Shown: one piece after another, positions 22,861-35,005 of the stretch | How the letters are laid out: each line of letters starts with the position of its first letter | Numbering within the stretch: position 1 is the stretch's first letter | Assembly (NCBI GenBank): GCA_039881045.1 | Contig: JAYWVB010000012.1 | Span: 310,001 to 374,000, forward strand | Origin: Chaetomium olivaceum | Taxonomy: Eukaryota; Ascomycota; Sordariomycetes; Sordariales; Chaetomiaceae | Length of the DNA stretch: 64,000 nt | Direction of reading: 5' to 3' | Position numbers and translations under genes: made by a program | Notes under the pieces: model-generated | Told to the model about the DNA's origin: nothing | The model's input: only the letters and a program-made list of their open reading frames with translations | Database searches by the model: none

Positions 22861-25800
22861 GTTGATTGATAGTGTGTGCGAGTGGTAATGGCCGTTGCGA
22901 AATTGATGTTTTGTTGTGTGTGGAATGGAGATGGTGGTACCCTCGGCGAAGGAAAGAAGGCGGCTCTTGTGGTGTGGATGAAGGTGGGAGCCTCCTTTGT
23001 TTGGGGCAAGGGGGTGGGTGCCTGATAAAGGCAACCGAACCGTTTTCGGTGAATGCGCAGGATCATGCAACAAGTGCCTTGTCGTGGCTTCGCAGCTCCG
23101 TCTGACCAGTCGCCGAGACACAAGTCAGCAAAGGCTTGGCCAGGGCGCAATACAGCGGTCAAGGGGTCGATCTGGGGCGAAAAACACGTTGGTCCGTTGG
23201 GCGTGTCGTGTTTTGGTTCAGCCCGAAGAAAATGTGCGCGGTACAAGATGGAAGGCTGCCTCGTATATATCGCAAATGGTGAATAAGTGGCGGCTGGCCA
23301 ATATGTGTCGCGCTGGTGGAAGTCTCGTGTGACAAAAACGCGCGGCAATGCGGAGGAGGGGTTCGCGGAGGGGGTGTTGCCGGGTTGGCGGTAGAAAACG
23401 GAGCGGCGTGGGGGGTGGGCACGGGCAGTCGGTGGCTTCTGATCCTTGGCTCAGCTCCTGCAACGCTGGTACCTATGTAATGTAATATGCAAATGCGAGT
23501 TGTTGAAACTGACTGGTCGTCGATACGGAGATAATGTGACCTCCTTCAAAGTTCAAGCAGATGATCTGAGGTGACGGAACGTGCACACAGTTGGGTTGTT
23601 TTGATGGGCTGCGCCGGTGACTCGGTCGTTTCCCGTGATGCGCGGGTTGGAGGAAAGTTGGGGAATTGACGGACAGCTGCTGACCGAAGGGGCTGGTGCC
23701 GTTCCCAATGGTGGGGCACGCTAGACTGTCAGGTGGAGGCGGACGAGGCGGGTGGAGGTGGGCACCGTGTAGAAATACCGCGGGTTGGCCGTGGGTTTTT
23801 TGCGCTGAATGGCGCGCCATCCGAGCCACCGCCTTGTCTTGGGGATGTCAGTAGTTATCGCCGCGTCGGGCGGATTTTGGCCAAGCCGGCGAACAGGAAA
23901 GAATCTTGGTTTAATGACGTTTTTTGGAAGGGGCCAGGTTTGGATTCCGGTGAACTTGGTTTTGTATCCTGCCCAACGAACGGCAGCAGTCAATCTAACA
24001 AGTTTTCCAGGTATAATACATATCGCCACGGGAAAATGAATCAGAAGCCGCCTCCCGAAAAATTTGATTCCGATGTGATCGTTCTGCAGCGGTGCAGTGA
24101 TTAGATCAATACCGAGATGGCGGAGCCGCACCTGCGGAACCCCGCGATCTGGCGGCTAATATCGCTCAAACTCTTACCCTCCTTGTGGGGACACAGGTCC
24201 ATGAGGTCTTCAAGAAAGCCTCTTTCATCAGACGTGAACGCCCGCCAGAAGGCGAAAACCTTGATTGCCTGAGGATCCGCCGCCCAAGGTCCACCGTTCA
24301 TCCGATGCAAAAAGGCGGGAAAGGCACAGGAAGTCCCATCAATCAATCGCCTGGAACGGAGTGCGCGCTGTGCATTGTTGCAGCCGCAAATCTCGCTTTA
24401 CCAGCGACCCATGACGCAACCGCGCGTTCTGATGCTTGGAGGTTTGTATTGTTACATACTCCGTACAACTCAAGTTGACGGCCCGTTTACTTGAAAGGTC
24501 TCCTGATGATCGCGATGCCCAGCGTCGGAATGACGGACAGATGGGCTGCAGTAGCGTGAATGCGGAAATGCGGAAACACACAGCATCGCATGTGCGTAAC
24601 TGGGCAACAAACCAATCGCCAAAACCAACCGCGAGAGGACGACGAGACAAACTCACTTTTCTCGAGCGCTGTCGCGTGCCCTTCAGGTTATTTGGCTAAT
24701 GTTTGTTTATGTGCCTGAACTAGGCATTTTCCAAATCCAAGCAGACAGCTAGCTAACTGGACCCAGCGGTTTGGCATCGTGGGCCATCTCTGCGTAGCTC
24801 ATGCGCTGGCCGCTTGTTGTCCGTGACAGCGACCTCGTCGGGTCTCGTTCCGCTTGCCACGATAGTTAGGCGCCAGGTGGCTCCGTTTCGGTGGCCGTTC
24901 CGTCACCGGCCGTCCCTTGCGGCGGCAGTAGGGCTGGGACCCCCACATTAGGCGCTGAAATTGGGAGCCACATGGCAGAGCTGGAGACAAGCACTTTCCG
25001 AGTCTCCCCCGCAGCCAGGAATAGCAAATGAGAGGGGCTGTTCACATGCTTCAGACTGCGTCAACATCAATATCAATTTCCCCAATCACGAAGACCCTAT
25101 GGTCAAATGCGAGAAACATCGGCAAGAGCGAGGCAGACACCTGGGAATACAGATTACATACCTTACTGGACGAGTAATTATTCGGAAGCGTTCGGGTAAT
25201 GTCCTTCCCGAAACAGCGATCCCGATAATGGTTTCGCTGTATAGTCCATGTGCATCGGGGGAAGGAGGGGCGCCGGCCCATCCGACCGCGACCCTCCTCC
25301 TTCCGTTTTGGACATGCCCAAACAAGCGGCGCCAATGCATTGTTGAAGTTCATTTATCGATTGAAGCTCATTTATTAATCCGTCTCGATTCTTCACACGG
25401 GACGACTGCTGTTGTTTCCCCCCCACCGACCGTTCTCGGAACAATGGCGCAGCAAAATATCAGACGCCGCAGCCTCTCGGAGATGCCAAACCAGGGAACA
25501 AGATGCTTGCTTTCGCGAAGCGAAGGCTTAGACTCCAGCCACTTTTGCATAGAATATTGCATATAACTAATGCACTGACACAACTATGCAATATGGAATG
25601 GAGGTGACAGTAACGGACTCGGCTGCGGGCCGTGAGCTTGTTGACGGGAGAATCGCCCCATGTGATCGATCGGCGGGATCCTGGAGGGGTTCAAGGGCCT
25701 TACCCGGAAGTCCATCTTTTCTTCGACCGGACGTCGCGCGTGTGACGTCACTGGCATCAAACCAGAACTCCGGTTTGCGGTCGACCGTCAACGATGACTG

Positions 25801-26425
25801 ACGCCTCGCCAAATGGCACTCTAGAATTGTAGTGTAGACCCATCATGGAAAAGCGAATGAGGGGATTCAGGACTCGACGAGATAACGGTCTGAACTAAAC
25901 TCGGAGCCACCCGGCGTGAATAAAGGATACGCATTGTGATATGGGGTACGAAGTACGCTTATATTATGTCCAGAGCTAGTATGTTTTTTGTCCTACCCAT
26001 AACGTGCCAGATAAATCATCGCCGGCTCTAAATAATTGATATACATGGTTATGAACTTGAAACGAGCCACAACGTTGTAGGTTGCGTCCCATCAGTCAAT
26101 AATAGACACTCGTCGCTTATCTTGGAGCACTGATCGAGTTCAAATCGAGGGCGTCGGCTACCAATCCTTCTCGACCTTCCACGCATCGTCAAATTTCCGA
26201 TTAGCGGCCGATATCAAGGCGCAGTCCCGGTGGCCCCATTTGCGCCGATACACCTCCCGACCGGTTTCTGTGAGAAGGTCGATTGCCTCAGCAAGACCAG
26301 CTGGGTGGTAGTAGAAAGGCTCGCCCTCGCCGCCGTGTTGGCCAAGTTGCCATGTGTTGCGTTCGCGGTCGCCGTGCTTGTGGCCTGCATAGATCCATCC
26401 GCAGTTAGTATCTGATCAAAAGGCA
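22861..26425. other. Long spacer of 3.6 kb, mostly empty
   Basis: No gene is well supported. A minus-strand frame at 24346-24101 (81 aa, with FWRAFTSDERGFLEDLMDL) has protein-like composition and could be an exon, but it lacks a start context and splice partners. A pair of imperfect 18-bp direct repeats lies at 25343-25378. Other frames are mutually antisense and uninformative. Confidence 0.45.
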
Positions 26426-27658
26426 CTAAATGGGGGCAAGGATAACGGGGTCAGGGAACATACGGAACATCTGGTCGGCCATCGTCCGTAGAGCATTCCA
26501 CTTTGCCAGATTCGGGTCCTCTGTTTTCTCCCCATCCCCCGCAGGCGCACCATCCCTCTTCAACTTCTCCCTTTTCCCCTTCTCCCCCTTCTTCTCCTCC
26601 TCATTCTTCGGCGGCGGCGGATTCGGGTCCACCCACCCAACCGGCACGCCCTCCACCCGGTACAGCGCACTCAGATCCTCCAGCGCCGACGCCACATCGG
26701 TGATAATGCCCGCCTTTGCATCCTCGATTCCCCACCCCCTCATCGCCAACCGTGCATGCATATCGCAATCCGTCATATAATACGGAATCAGCGTATCCCA
26801 CCCGCCACATCCTCATACGCCGCCGGGTTCACCAGCGTCAGGTGATCGTACGAGAAGAACCTGAGCGCCCACTTGCGCTTCTTCTCCTCGGCGCCTCCGC
26901 GGCGGCCTCTGCCCGCGTCTTCTGCAGCGCCGCCATCCCCAGCTCGTACAGCGACCGGTAACCCGGCTGGTCGTAGCGCGGCGTCAGCCCTCGCGCCCGT
27001 CCTCGTAGGGCAGCGCGAGCACGTCCATGTGGCTCCAGAAGAAGTAGGGCCAGTCGTGGGCGTAGGTCTGCGCGAGGAAGAAGTTTTGGAGCTGGGCGAA
27101 GGAGAGGAGGGTCGGGGTCTGGATGATGTTGACGCCGAGCGTTTTGAGGACCGTGTGGTTGAGGTAGAGCGGGTTTTGCAGGGTGAGTTGGCCGCGCGCG
27201 TTGGCTTGTTGTGCGCCCGTGTTTTCGATGACGTAGATTTGGGAGGGGGGCCATCCCGCCGTGATGTAGCTGACGACGGCTTGGAGGAGGACCGGCCAGG
27301 TGCGGGTAAAGCCGATGAGGAGGGGTGGAGGGGTCGGGAGGTCGTAGTCTTTATAGGCGTTTTCGCGCGGTTGGTTCCATTGGGGGACGGGGGGGCGCGG
27401 TCGAGGTGGCGAGGAGGGGAAGTTGTCTTTTATCGGCGGCGGGAGGTAGGTTGGGGTCGGTTTGTATTTCTTTTCCGGCGGGGGAGGTGGTTCATCTTTC
27501 GGAGGAGCCTGAGGTGGAGTTGGGATGAACTTTTGTGTGACTAGGTCTCGGAGAGTGATTCGGGATGACGGTAATGCTACACCAATAATGAGGATACCGG
27601 CGACGGCAATGACGGCGAGATTTACCAGCACGCGCCGGTTTGGCACTCCGAGGAGCAT
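26426..27658 (-). CDS. Type II membrane glycosyltransferase-like protein, three frame slips
   Basis: A probable Golgi or ER glycosyltransferase with GT-A-like features, about 411 aa if read through. A short cytoplasmic tail (MLLGVPNRR) precedes one membrane anchor (about residues 10-30), a proline-rich stem, then the catalytic region: PPPLLIGFTRTWPVLLQAV, IYVIENTGAQ, a candidate metal-binding stretch FFWSHMDVLALP, and FFSYDHLTLVNPAAYEDV leading to IPYYMTDCDMHARLAMRGWG. The C-terminal part has a Lys/Glu-rich insert. Three one-base losses interrupt it near 26989, 26893 and 26804; in each case adding one G to a short G run restores the frame and the expected sequence. The donor and acceptor substrates are unknown. 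Confidence 0.7.
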
Positions 27659-30351
27659 TTTGGCACGCTGCCAGTGTATATCGAGACCTCGACTAAGTCG
27701 CTCGAATTAATGATTTCGAGAGCGCAAGGCCGAATTAACTTTATCACAAGCGTTTTGCCATGGCCTAATACTTGTCGTTTGGTGTTGAGATGCTGTGGCT
27801 ACGATTGAAAAGGAGCGAAGAATGAAAAACTCCAGAGGAAGCTTTGGAACCTGTCACGGGTAGGTGACACAGCATTACCCGTGAGCAGTTTTGGTTGGTG
27901 ACCGAGACATTCCCAGAACCTGACCCCCGACAATTGGCCTTCGCCGACCGTTTTTATTTGGTTGGTGCCTGGCAGTGCTCGGTACGGGTGCGCTTAGTCC
28001 GCCTTCATCTCAATTTTCTCGGCATCATGCCTCCACTCATGCATGGCACATGTTACGAATACTTGGGGGCTGAATCATCTGCAAGCGTGGTAGTGGGGCT
28101 ACGGTAGCTCGGGACCGATCGGTCACTGATAAAACTCGACCAGAATAGCAAGGGATTTTGTTTATGGGAACTCCCGAGAAGACGAGCAAGTTTACCTACC
28201 TGCAGGGACCGAGCACTTCCGTACCCCTGGGTTCACGTCCCTCAATAGGTACCCCAGGTGCCTTCTTCCGCCTAGTCAACCATATGTTGAATGTTTTGTT
28301 GTTACATCATGGAGACTAAGCTCTACCATGGTTAGATTGTCGTGATCCGGTTAGTCGGCACCGGGCTTCAAGAGCTGTTGTCTAATGACATAAGCCAAGA
28401 AGAAACCTGAAGCTCCAACCTTATTACCAACATCTATTTTCTTGATTCCATATGTTAGTGTGGGCATGTCAAGCACTCATACGTCACGTTGACCTTGTTT
28501 CCAGTCACTCAGTCGCGCCAATGCGGTAATAAAAAAAAAGGCTGGCATGCATCGGGAGTTTTTTGGGGTCTGGATTTCCCCCCGAAATCCCACTGGGGAC
28601 AACGTCACACTTACCGGCCAGCACTTGGGTTGGAAAAGTCTTAACTATCGCCTCTGTGCTCATATTGTGTTGAATAAAATAATCGCTATCTACCTGTCTT
28701 AAGATGCGATTTCAATCCATCAACTGGCCACCACGATATCAAATCGTGTTTCCAGTTTGTTGACTATCCGCGAAAGCTCAGGGGCCAGAACAACTGAACG
28801 GCTCTTGGCATAAGCGGGATGCAACCTCAACCATCGACCACTCCACATGCTTAGCTGTGGGAGCACGTGTGGGTCAATGTAATACGAGAGAGACTGACAG
28901 GGGACTGTGGTTGAGCCATCACAGTTCCGCTGTGGTATATTTAAGAGATGTTCTCACTTTGTCTTGTAACTTGTTCATTTACATACGTTACACTACCTAC
29001 TTGGTGGTATGTACATGTACAAGTGTGCATGTGCGACGACCCCGGACGGGGTGTTACAAGGGCGGTGCCCAGGGATGCGCGCGTCGTGGACAAGTTTTTG
29101 CCGGGGTTCTCCATCCAGGGTATACCATTGCTGATCCCCCGAGCGCTGATGGTCAAGGCGAACGAAGAATCGAAACCTCAGAAGCATAATTACACTTCGA
29201 CAGAAGTGCAACGGAATGGGGATGCCCCCAGAAATCTGTACTAGATGTTCATATATTTGTCTGATAGGATCGTTGAGATGGTGGTTGCTGAAGTGAGTTA
29301 AAAACGTGATAATAGCGCCGGGTAGTGGATCATCGGCCGTTGCAACTGGCTGTGTGCGGCCGGGGTCGTAAGTGGCCATATCCGGTAGGTGAACTGAGAG
29401 CGAGTCGGAAGTGATTGGGCTTGTGAGGGAAATACTGCCTGTGGCGGTGAGGTGGATTATACATAGGTATATATACGTATATATACCCAGGATGGATGTA
29501 TCGCCTCGCGTTCGTCCAGACATCAAGTTTCGGACCTGCTGATCAATGATCATGACGACCGCGCCTTAGGATCATCTGCCGTGTTAGCCCCTTAGCCCAG
29601 AGTTCCCTATCTCGCCACTCGTCGAGTGCTACCCCGAAGTTCGGGTTATCGCTGCCATGAACCGAACTGAAAAGGCACCAAGAAAGAATATTACAGTGAA
29701 CAAACAGTGGATTCGGAGTGCTTTGACCCGTAGTTCGTGCTATTGCTGGCACCGGGCAATGATCAGGATGGCAACGTGACCCAAGCCCACAGGGGGTGGC
29801 CCTCGCGCTGGTTGATGTGTGGCCGTCGGAAAACGCGTCGGGAAACTGCCGGGGCTAAACGACAGGGCAATCCCGCCGGGCACTTGACCCCTTTTCCGGG
29901 AAAACAAGCCAGCAAATACAGTCCAATACATCGCCTTACACGAAATTATATCCCGCTTTCGGGGACGACGGTGGTAACTCCGTGCAAAACAGTCTCCATG
30001 TCAAAGGCGTCCTACGGTAGTCCGAGTCTTAATAAGTGACCACTTTGGGGTCTCGGATAACTAAGGTACACAAAGGCAGAAACAGATCTCTCCCTAAGTC
30101 CGAGTCACTATCATTGCAGGAAAGGAAGGAGGGTGCTATCTCATTTCGTCGTTGCCGTGATACAGATGCATCTTGTTTGTTAGTGAAGCAAATTGGTATT
30201 ATCATCTTACAAGAATGAGTAAGGTGCCCGAGGATCTCAAATAGGTGAACAAGAACCGCAACTCCTCCTTGCTTCCATCCGCCCGGGGCCGCCTTCCATG
30301 CCCTTCATCACAGGGTCCGAACAAATCGCATACGTCTTACTCCTGTTCCTC
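27659..30351. other. Long spacer, no gene supported
   Basis: 2.7 kb. A minus-strand frame beginning at 29379 (MATYDPGRTQPVATADDP) is the only one with faint protein character and is too weak to call. A perfect 22-bp palindrome lies at 29466-29487. The rest is featureless to me. Confidence 0.45.
29466..29487. repeat. Perfect 22-bp AT-rich palindrome
   Basis: The sequence is its own reverse complement: GGTATATA, then TACGTA, then TATATACC. It is an alternating purine-pyrimidine tract that could extrude as a cruciform. No gene lies within 1 kb. Confidence 0.9.
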
Positions 30352-32191
30352 CTAACGCTGTTTCACAAGGCGCTGAGTGGCGGTCTCGGTCTTGTGGAAG
30401 CGCCACGGCTTAATCTTGCGCTCAAAGAGCTCGTCCAACTCGGCATAAGAGCGGCTAAGGGGGTCAGTCACTTTAGTCTTTTCTTGGTGGAAAACAAAAA
30501 AAAAGGATTGATACACATACCGTGCCGTCCCGGGAATGAGGAACCACATGCTGAGCATGAAGGCGAGGCCGACGCCGGCGTAGAACTAGCTGGTCTTGAG
30601 CCCCTAGTTCACTGGTTCTGGTTGACCATGTACGGCGTCAGCTGGTTCATGGCCATGCCGATGACGCACGTGCAAGCGGCCCCGAAGCCAGCCGTGTAGG
30701 GACGCAGCCGCTAGGACGAGATCTCGCCGATGAAGCCCCATTCTGCCGCGCCGTTGGCGGTCATGCCCATGTCTATAAGTAGTATCTGTCAATATTGTAC
30801 GGTGTGAGTCAAATTCTTTACTTGTAATACTTACTCCATAGGCAGGCAAAGAGCACGAGCACGTAGTTCGTGGCCTGGGACTTGGCGACCACGCCCAGGA
30901 TGCCTACCACCAGCACGGAAATCCACATCAGCGAGGTCGCACAGCAGGCGATCCACCGGCGGCCGATCTGGTCCGCCGTGAAAACCACACAAATAATCGT
31001 GGCAATGTTGATGGACGAGGTGATGCACTTGATCAGGAAAGGTCCGGCAGGCCGGCCTGCTGGAAGAAGTAGGTGCCAAAGGTGCTGAACAGCGTGAGGC
31101 CGATGAACTGCTGCGACAGGTTGGTCCAGAGCGCGATGACGGTGCGCAGGCCGTCGACGCCGCGGAAGATGGCGTACCAGTGCTCGCGCTTCTGCTCGAC
31201 GGCCACGGCGCGCTCGTGCTCGGTGGCCAGCACCAGCACCTCGAGCTGGTGCTCCAGGTCGTAACCCTTGATGTGGCCGTTGAGCTTACGCAGGGCCTTG
31301 CGGGCGCCGTCGGTGTCGCCGCGGGAGACGCACCAGGCGGGCGACCCGGGCAGGAAGAGATAGATAATAAGCATCAAGCCAATCTGGGCCCACTGGGTTA
31401 GGATCGGAGTCAAGTACTCGTTGGGGTGCTGCTTGTTCATGGTCTGCATGGCGATATACGCAAAGATTGTGCCCACGGTCCACCAGAGGCTGTATAGCAT
31501 CAGCAGGCCGCCGCGGATGCGCACGGGGGCCACCTCGGAGATGTAGGTCGGCAGGGTCGACTGCATGCAGCCGACGCCGATGCCGGCCAGCAGCTTGGCC
31601 ACCAGCCAGACCTGCCAGTTGCGCGCCAGGCTCTCGGCCACGATGCTGGCCGCCAGGATCAGCCAGTACGTGTACATGGCCACCTTGCGCCCGAACCGGC
31701 TCGACACGAACGACAGCGACACCATGCCCACGATCTGGCCCACCGACTGGATCGAGCCCCAGCCAGCCAGGACGGGTGACGCCAGCACCCCCTTCCCGTC
31801 GGCCGTGTACTGCGTGGCGAACTGGGCGACGAAGCCCTTGTTGGCTACAATGCCCGAGTTCATGCTGGGATATGTTTGTGTTAGCAAGGCATATATTGTA
31901 CAGTAGTACTTGAGCGTTAGTTTAGCTTACCCAATTTGATACCCGTCCGTCGCCGCGCTGAAGGCGGCAAAGAAGCACACGACCGTGCTCACTTTGAACG
32001 TCTTGATGGTCTCCCAGGGGGTCAAGGTCTCGTACCCCGTGGTAGCCCGGCCTCTCATGGCTGCATTGACAGCCGCATTTTTGAACGACATCTCGACACC
32101 ACCCACATCTTCAACCCAGTCCACCAGATCAGCCCACAGCTTCTCCTTACTAGCGGCAGTCTCGTTGGAGCCTATTACAATAACTGGTAAG
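30352..32191 (-). pseudogene. Dead MFS sugar transporter (alpha-glucoside permease type)
   Basis: The remains of a 12-helix sugar/H+ symporter of the maltose-permease type. The N-terminal part (ETAASKEKLWADLVDWVED, then AAMRGRATTGYETLTPWETIK) runs back to an apparent 3' splice site at about 32191, where AT-rich DNA begins and no first exon is found. Later landmarks are FGRKVAMYTYWLILAAS, SEVAPVRIRGG, and the tail RSYAELDELFERKIKPWRF. Lesions: a frame slip near 31040 (after GLPD), an in-frame TAG at 30711-30713 (fits CAG to TAG), then a TGA at 30609, a TAG at 30604 and a TAG at 30586 around another slip. Several independent stops and a missing 5' end make this a pseudogene rather than a base-calling problem. 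Confidence 0.85.
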
Positions 32192-33133
32192 AATTAGCAA
32201 GTATCTTTTAGGGTTAACTAGCGTTATCGAGTTTTAAACAAAGGTTCGATAAATTGCTATTAAGAACGAGAAGTGACTAGCTTGGTATCCTTATATCTTA
32301 TAATACTGAAGGAATACTACAACTTATATCTATAACTCGCCCCCATCTTACTAGCTAATACAATCGGTAAGAGATAACCTAGAGCCTAGTTGATAGTATA
32401 GGATCCCTTGAGTAGTGGGTAGGCTATATCTGGGGAATGCGGGGAAGTGGTATTACGGTTAATTGGTTCGAGTAATCCGATAGTCTGGATCTCTCGTGGC
32501 GGATTCTATAGAGTAGTTTTCCAACGCGTTTTCCAATAGCGAGCCACAGTGAGCTAGGGGCTTTAGGGCAACCGCACTCCCTGCTGGCGTTGCTCGTTCT
32601 CGGCTCATCAGACCTCCTCTGTGTGTTCCCCATGGGGTCATACGTTAGCCTGGAACTCAAGAAGGCTATCCCGCACATTCCCGCGGAAGGGAAAGACCCG
32701 AGATCCGGGGAACCGACAAGAACGTGAAAATAGCGGACCGTTGGAAACTAACAGGACTGACTAGCCCGAAATGGCAATTCGGCTGTCACTTTGCAGCAGC
32801 AGGGGTTAGCGCATACAGAAGCGGAATACGCGTATCGACAATGCGCGTATTGATCTGTTCTCAACACTCAACTCTCATGTTAATTTTGGCGTCACAACGA
32901 TTGTCCAAATCTTCAACTGGCACCGCCACATGAATACCGACGTTGCCGACAATGCGACATTGAATACGACCCTGACGACGAAAATGAAGGCCGAAGGAGC
33001 CGTGGTCGGCACAGCGGATGCATGTATGCTCTGACGATAGTACACGAGTATAAATATAACTGTACTCGAACTCCCACTCATCATGCTCTCTCTCATCCCC
33101 AGCACGGGTCGCTGAGAGTGCATACCTCCCAAA
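32192..33133. other. AT-rich pocket and spacer
   Basis: About 32192-32420 is clearly AT-rich, with many TA steps and short TTATA/CTTATA motifs, in otherwise GC-balanced DNA. It abuts the broken 5' end of the sugar transporter. This is what an old repeat mutated by repeat-induced point mutation looks like, but no parent element is recognisable. From 32420 to 33133 lies the promoter of the secreted protein at 33134, with a possible TATA-like stretch (TATAAATATAAC) near 33048. Confidence 0.6.
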
Positions 33134-35005
33134 ATGAGTAGTCTCCGCGGCCTCATCTCAGCCTTCGGCATCGCTGCAGTTTCTGTTGGCGTCGCTGTAG
33201 CGGTTAAAACTCCGCCCAAACCGGAGTCGATTGACGTGGTTGAGCTTCCGTTGCCTCCGGTGGCACCCGGCAATGCGGAAGGGGCCTGCACGGCCGAGAT
33301 CAACCCCCGGCGAACGGGCTGCATCGGCATCAACACGGGCGAGTTCCAGTCCGGCGACTTCACGCCCGACGGAAACCACGTTGTGGCCACGGTCCACTTC
33401 GTCGGTGCTCCGGCCGCCCCAGACCCGGCCAGCATCTACTCGGGCGAGCAGCTGATCCTCATCAAGGCCGACGGTACCGCCTTCCCCAACGGGGATGCGT
33501 GGAAGTGCCTCAGCTGCGGCGTCCCCCCGGAGCAGGCCAAGTCGCTTGACCCGGAGAAAGACTATCCACATGTGTTCCGGAGCGGAAAGAAGGTTCTCTG
33601 GGGCCACAACATCCTCGACTGCGGCGGAGCGGACCTCGCCAGCAACAGGTGCACCCCAATCAACACACACATTTATCCGATCCACTGGACGACCAGCGCA
33701 GACGGCTCCGGGCGCGGCGGCGTCTCTCGCGAGATGCGCCTGCACCCGGACGACGTGCACATGGGCTGGAGTTCCTTCAGCGGCAACGGCGGGCAGTTCT
33801 CCTACTTTGGACGCCTCGAGTTTAACGCGAATCCGACCGTGGGCGATCCCCTCGCTCCACGCTATGACCTCGTCAACGTGAGTGTCCTGTTCGAGCAGAA
33901 CGGCACACCCCCGATCTCGGTCGACGGCAGCGAGCTGCACATCAACCGCGACGCCATCACCGTCGGGGAGCTCCGCGGCTTCAGCGGCGCCGGCGACGAG
34001 ATCCTGTACATCGGATCCTCGTGGGAGTCCAGCAACATCGACGTCTTCGCCGTGCACGTCGTCACCGGAGCCGTGCGGCGCCTGACCAGCCACCCAGAGT
34101 ACACAGATCCCATCGCCTTCTCACACGACAACAAGTGGTTCGTTGCCATGGACACACGCGGGTCCGACCGGCAGATGTGGATGTCGGGCATGCGCTGGAT
34201 CCCGCCGCTGATCGACATCGTAGCGGTGACGGCGGCATCCTCCACGCGCAACAACGGACCGCGCCGTTTCTTCCAGCCCATCATCATCGACCGCGACGGC
34301 GACCGCGGCGACTACTTTGGCCAGCAGGTCAACGCCGGCGGCGATGGCAGCAACGGCGCCGTCAACGACCCCAACTGGAACGGCAGAGCCGACCCGGCCT
34401 TCTCCCCCGACGGCACGCGCATCGTGTACTGGCAGGCCCTCGTGGTCCCTCCCTCCTGTGGCGGGGCCAACCCCCTACCCTGCCCGGTCTCGGCCGCCCC
34501 GGGTGGCCGCACGTACCGCATCATGCTAGCCCGCTTGACCAGCCGGAAGGCAACAAAACCCGCCAAGGTGTTCAACGTGCCCGACTTCATTCCGTGGGCC
34601 ACCCCCTTCCCGCTCGGCGCCGCCAACCCCCAGCAATTTGGCGTGCCGGACGGTAACTACACGGTCCGGGGCCGCGTGTCCGGCGTGGCCACCGTTCTCC
34701 TCGAGGGCACCTCCGTATTGGGAGGTGGCGGGACGGTGACCGTGGTCTACCGGGACTATGCCGACGAGCCCGGCTATGTGCTAAACGGCCGCGAGAAGGT
34801 CTCGGCCCAGATTCTGGGCTGGGATAACCTGATCGACTGGGAGTCCGACATCGTGCAGACCGGCGTGGTGCACGCCACGAAGAAGACGAGCCCCGGCGGG
34901 TTCCATCTCGATATCAATGCCGAGACCAACATCTTCAACGCGAATGGTACTCTGACCACGACGATTGATGGGGTTGTGTACAAGCAGCCTGCGAACGGGA
35001 CTTGA
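33134..35005 (+). CDS. Secreted beta-propeller protein, saponin-hydrolase-like
   Basis: A single-exon, intact frame of 623 aa. The N-terminus is a signal-peptide-like helix (ISAFGIAAVSVGVAVAV) followed by a conserved entry PKPESIDVVELPLPPVAPG. The body is Gly/Asp/Ser-rich, with TolB/WD40-like blades: SGDFTPDGNHVVATVHF, FAVHVVTGAVRRLTSHPEY, ADPAFSPDGTRIVYWQAL. It has several Cys pairs and N-glycosylation sequons. From memory the overall layout matches fungal proteins annotated as saponin hydrolase, which remove sugars from plant saponins; that assignment rests on resemblance only. It lies isolated between a dead transporter and a LINE, yet has no lesion. Confidence 0.75.
   Translation: MSSLRGLISAFGIAAVSVGVAVAVKTPPKPESIDVVELPLPPVAPGNAEGACTAEINPRRTGCIGINTGEFQSGDFTPDGNHVVATVHFVGAPAAPDPASIYSGEQLILIKADGTAFPNGDAWKCLSCGVPPEQAKSLDPEKDYPHVFRSGKKVLWGHNILDCGGADLASNRCTPINTHIYPIHWTTSADGSGRGGVSREMRLHPDDVHMGWSSFSGNGGQFSYFGRLEFNANPTVGDPLAPRYDLVNVSVLFEQNGTPPISVDGSELHINRDAITVGELRGFSGAGDEILYIGSSWESSNIDVFAVHVVTGAVRRLTSHPEYTDPIAFSHDNKWFVAMDTRGSDRQMWMSGMRWIPPLIDIVAVTAASSTRNNGPRRFFQPIIIDRDGDRGDYFGQQVNAGGDGSNGAVNDPNWNGRADPAFSPDGTRIVYWQALVVPPSCGGANPLPCPVSAAPGGRTYRIMLARLTSRKATKPAKVFNVPDFIPWATPFPLGAANPQQFGVPDGNYTVRGRVSGVATVLLEGTSVLGGGGTVTVVYRDYADEPGYVLNGREKVSAQILGWDNLIDWESDIVQTGVVHATKKTSPGGFHLDINAETNIFNANGTLTTTIDGVVYKQPANGT

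Noticed and set aside
26430..27544. Long plus-strand frames with Ser/Pro/Arg-rich products
   Set aside because: They mirror the glycosyltransferase-like gene on the minus strand, which has a membrane anchor and ordered motifs.
28993..29379. Minus-strand frame starting MATYDPGRTQPVATADDP
   Set aside because: The middle is protein-like, but there is no domain and no splice support, and the end runs into low-complexity sequence.
32200..32215. TTAACCCTAA on the minus strand, like a telomere repeat
   Set aside because: A single unit in AT-rich DNA; an interstitial telomere tract needs several tandem units.
33158..34656. Long frames of 211-311 aa over the saponin-hydrolase-like gene in other frames
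   Set aside because: High GC gives long open shadows; only the 623-aa frame has a signal peptide and blade repeats.
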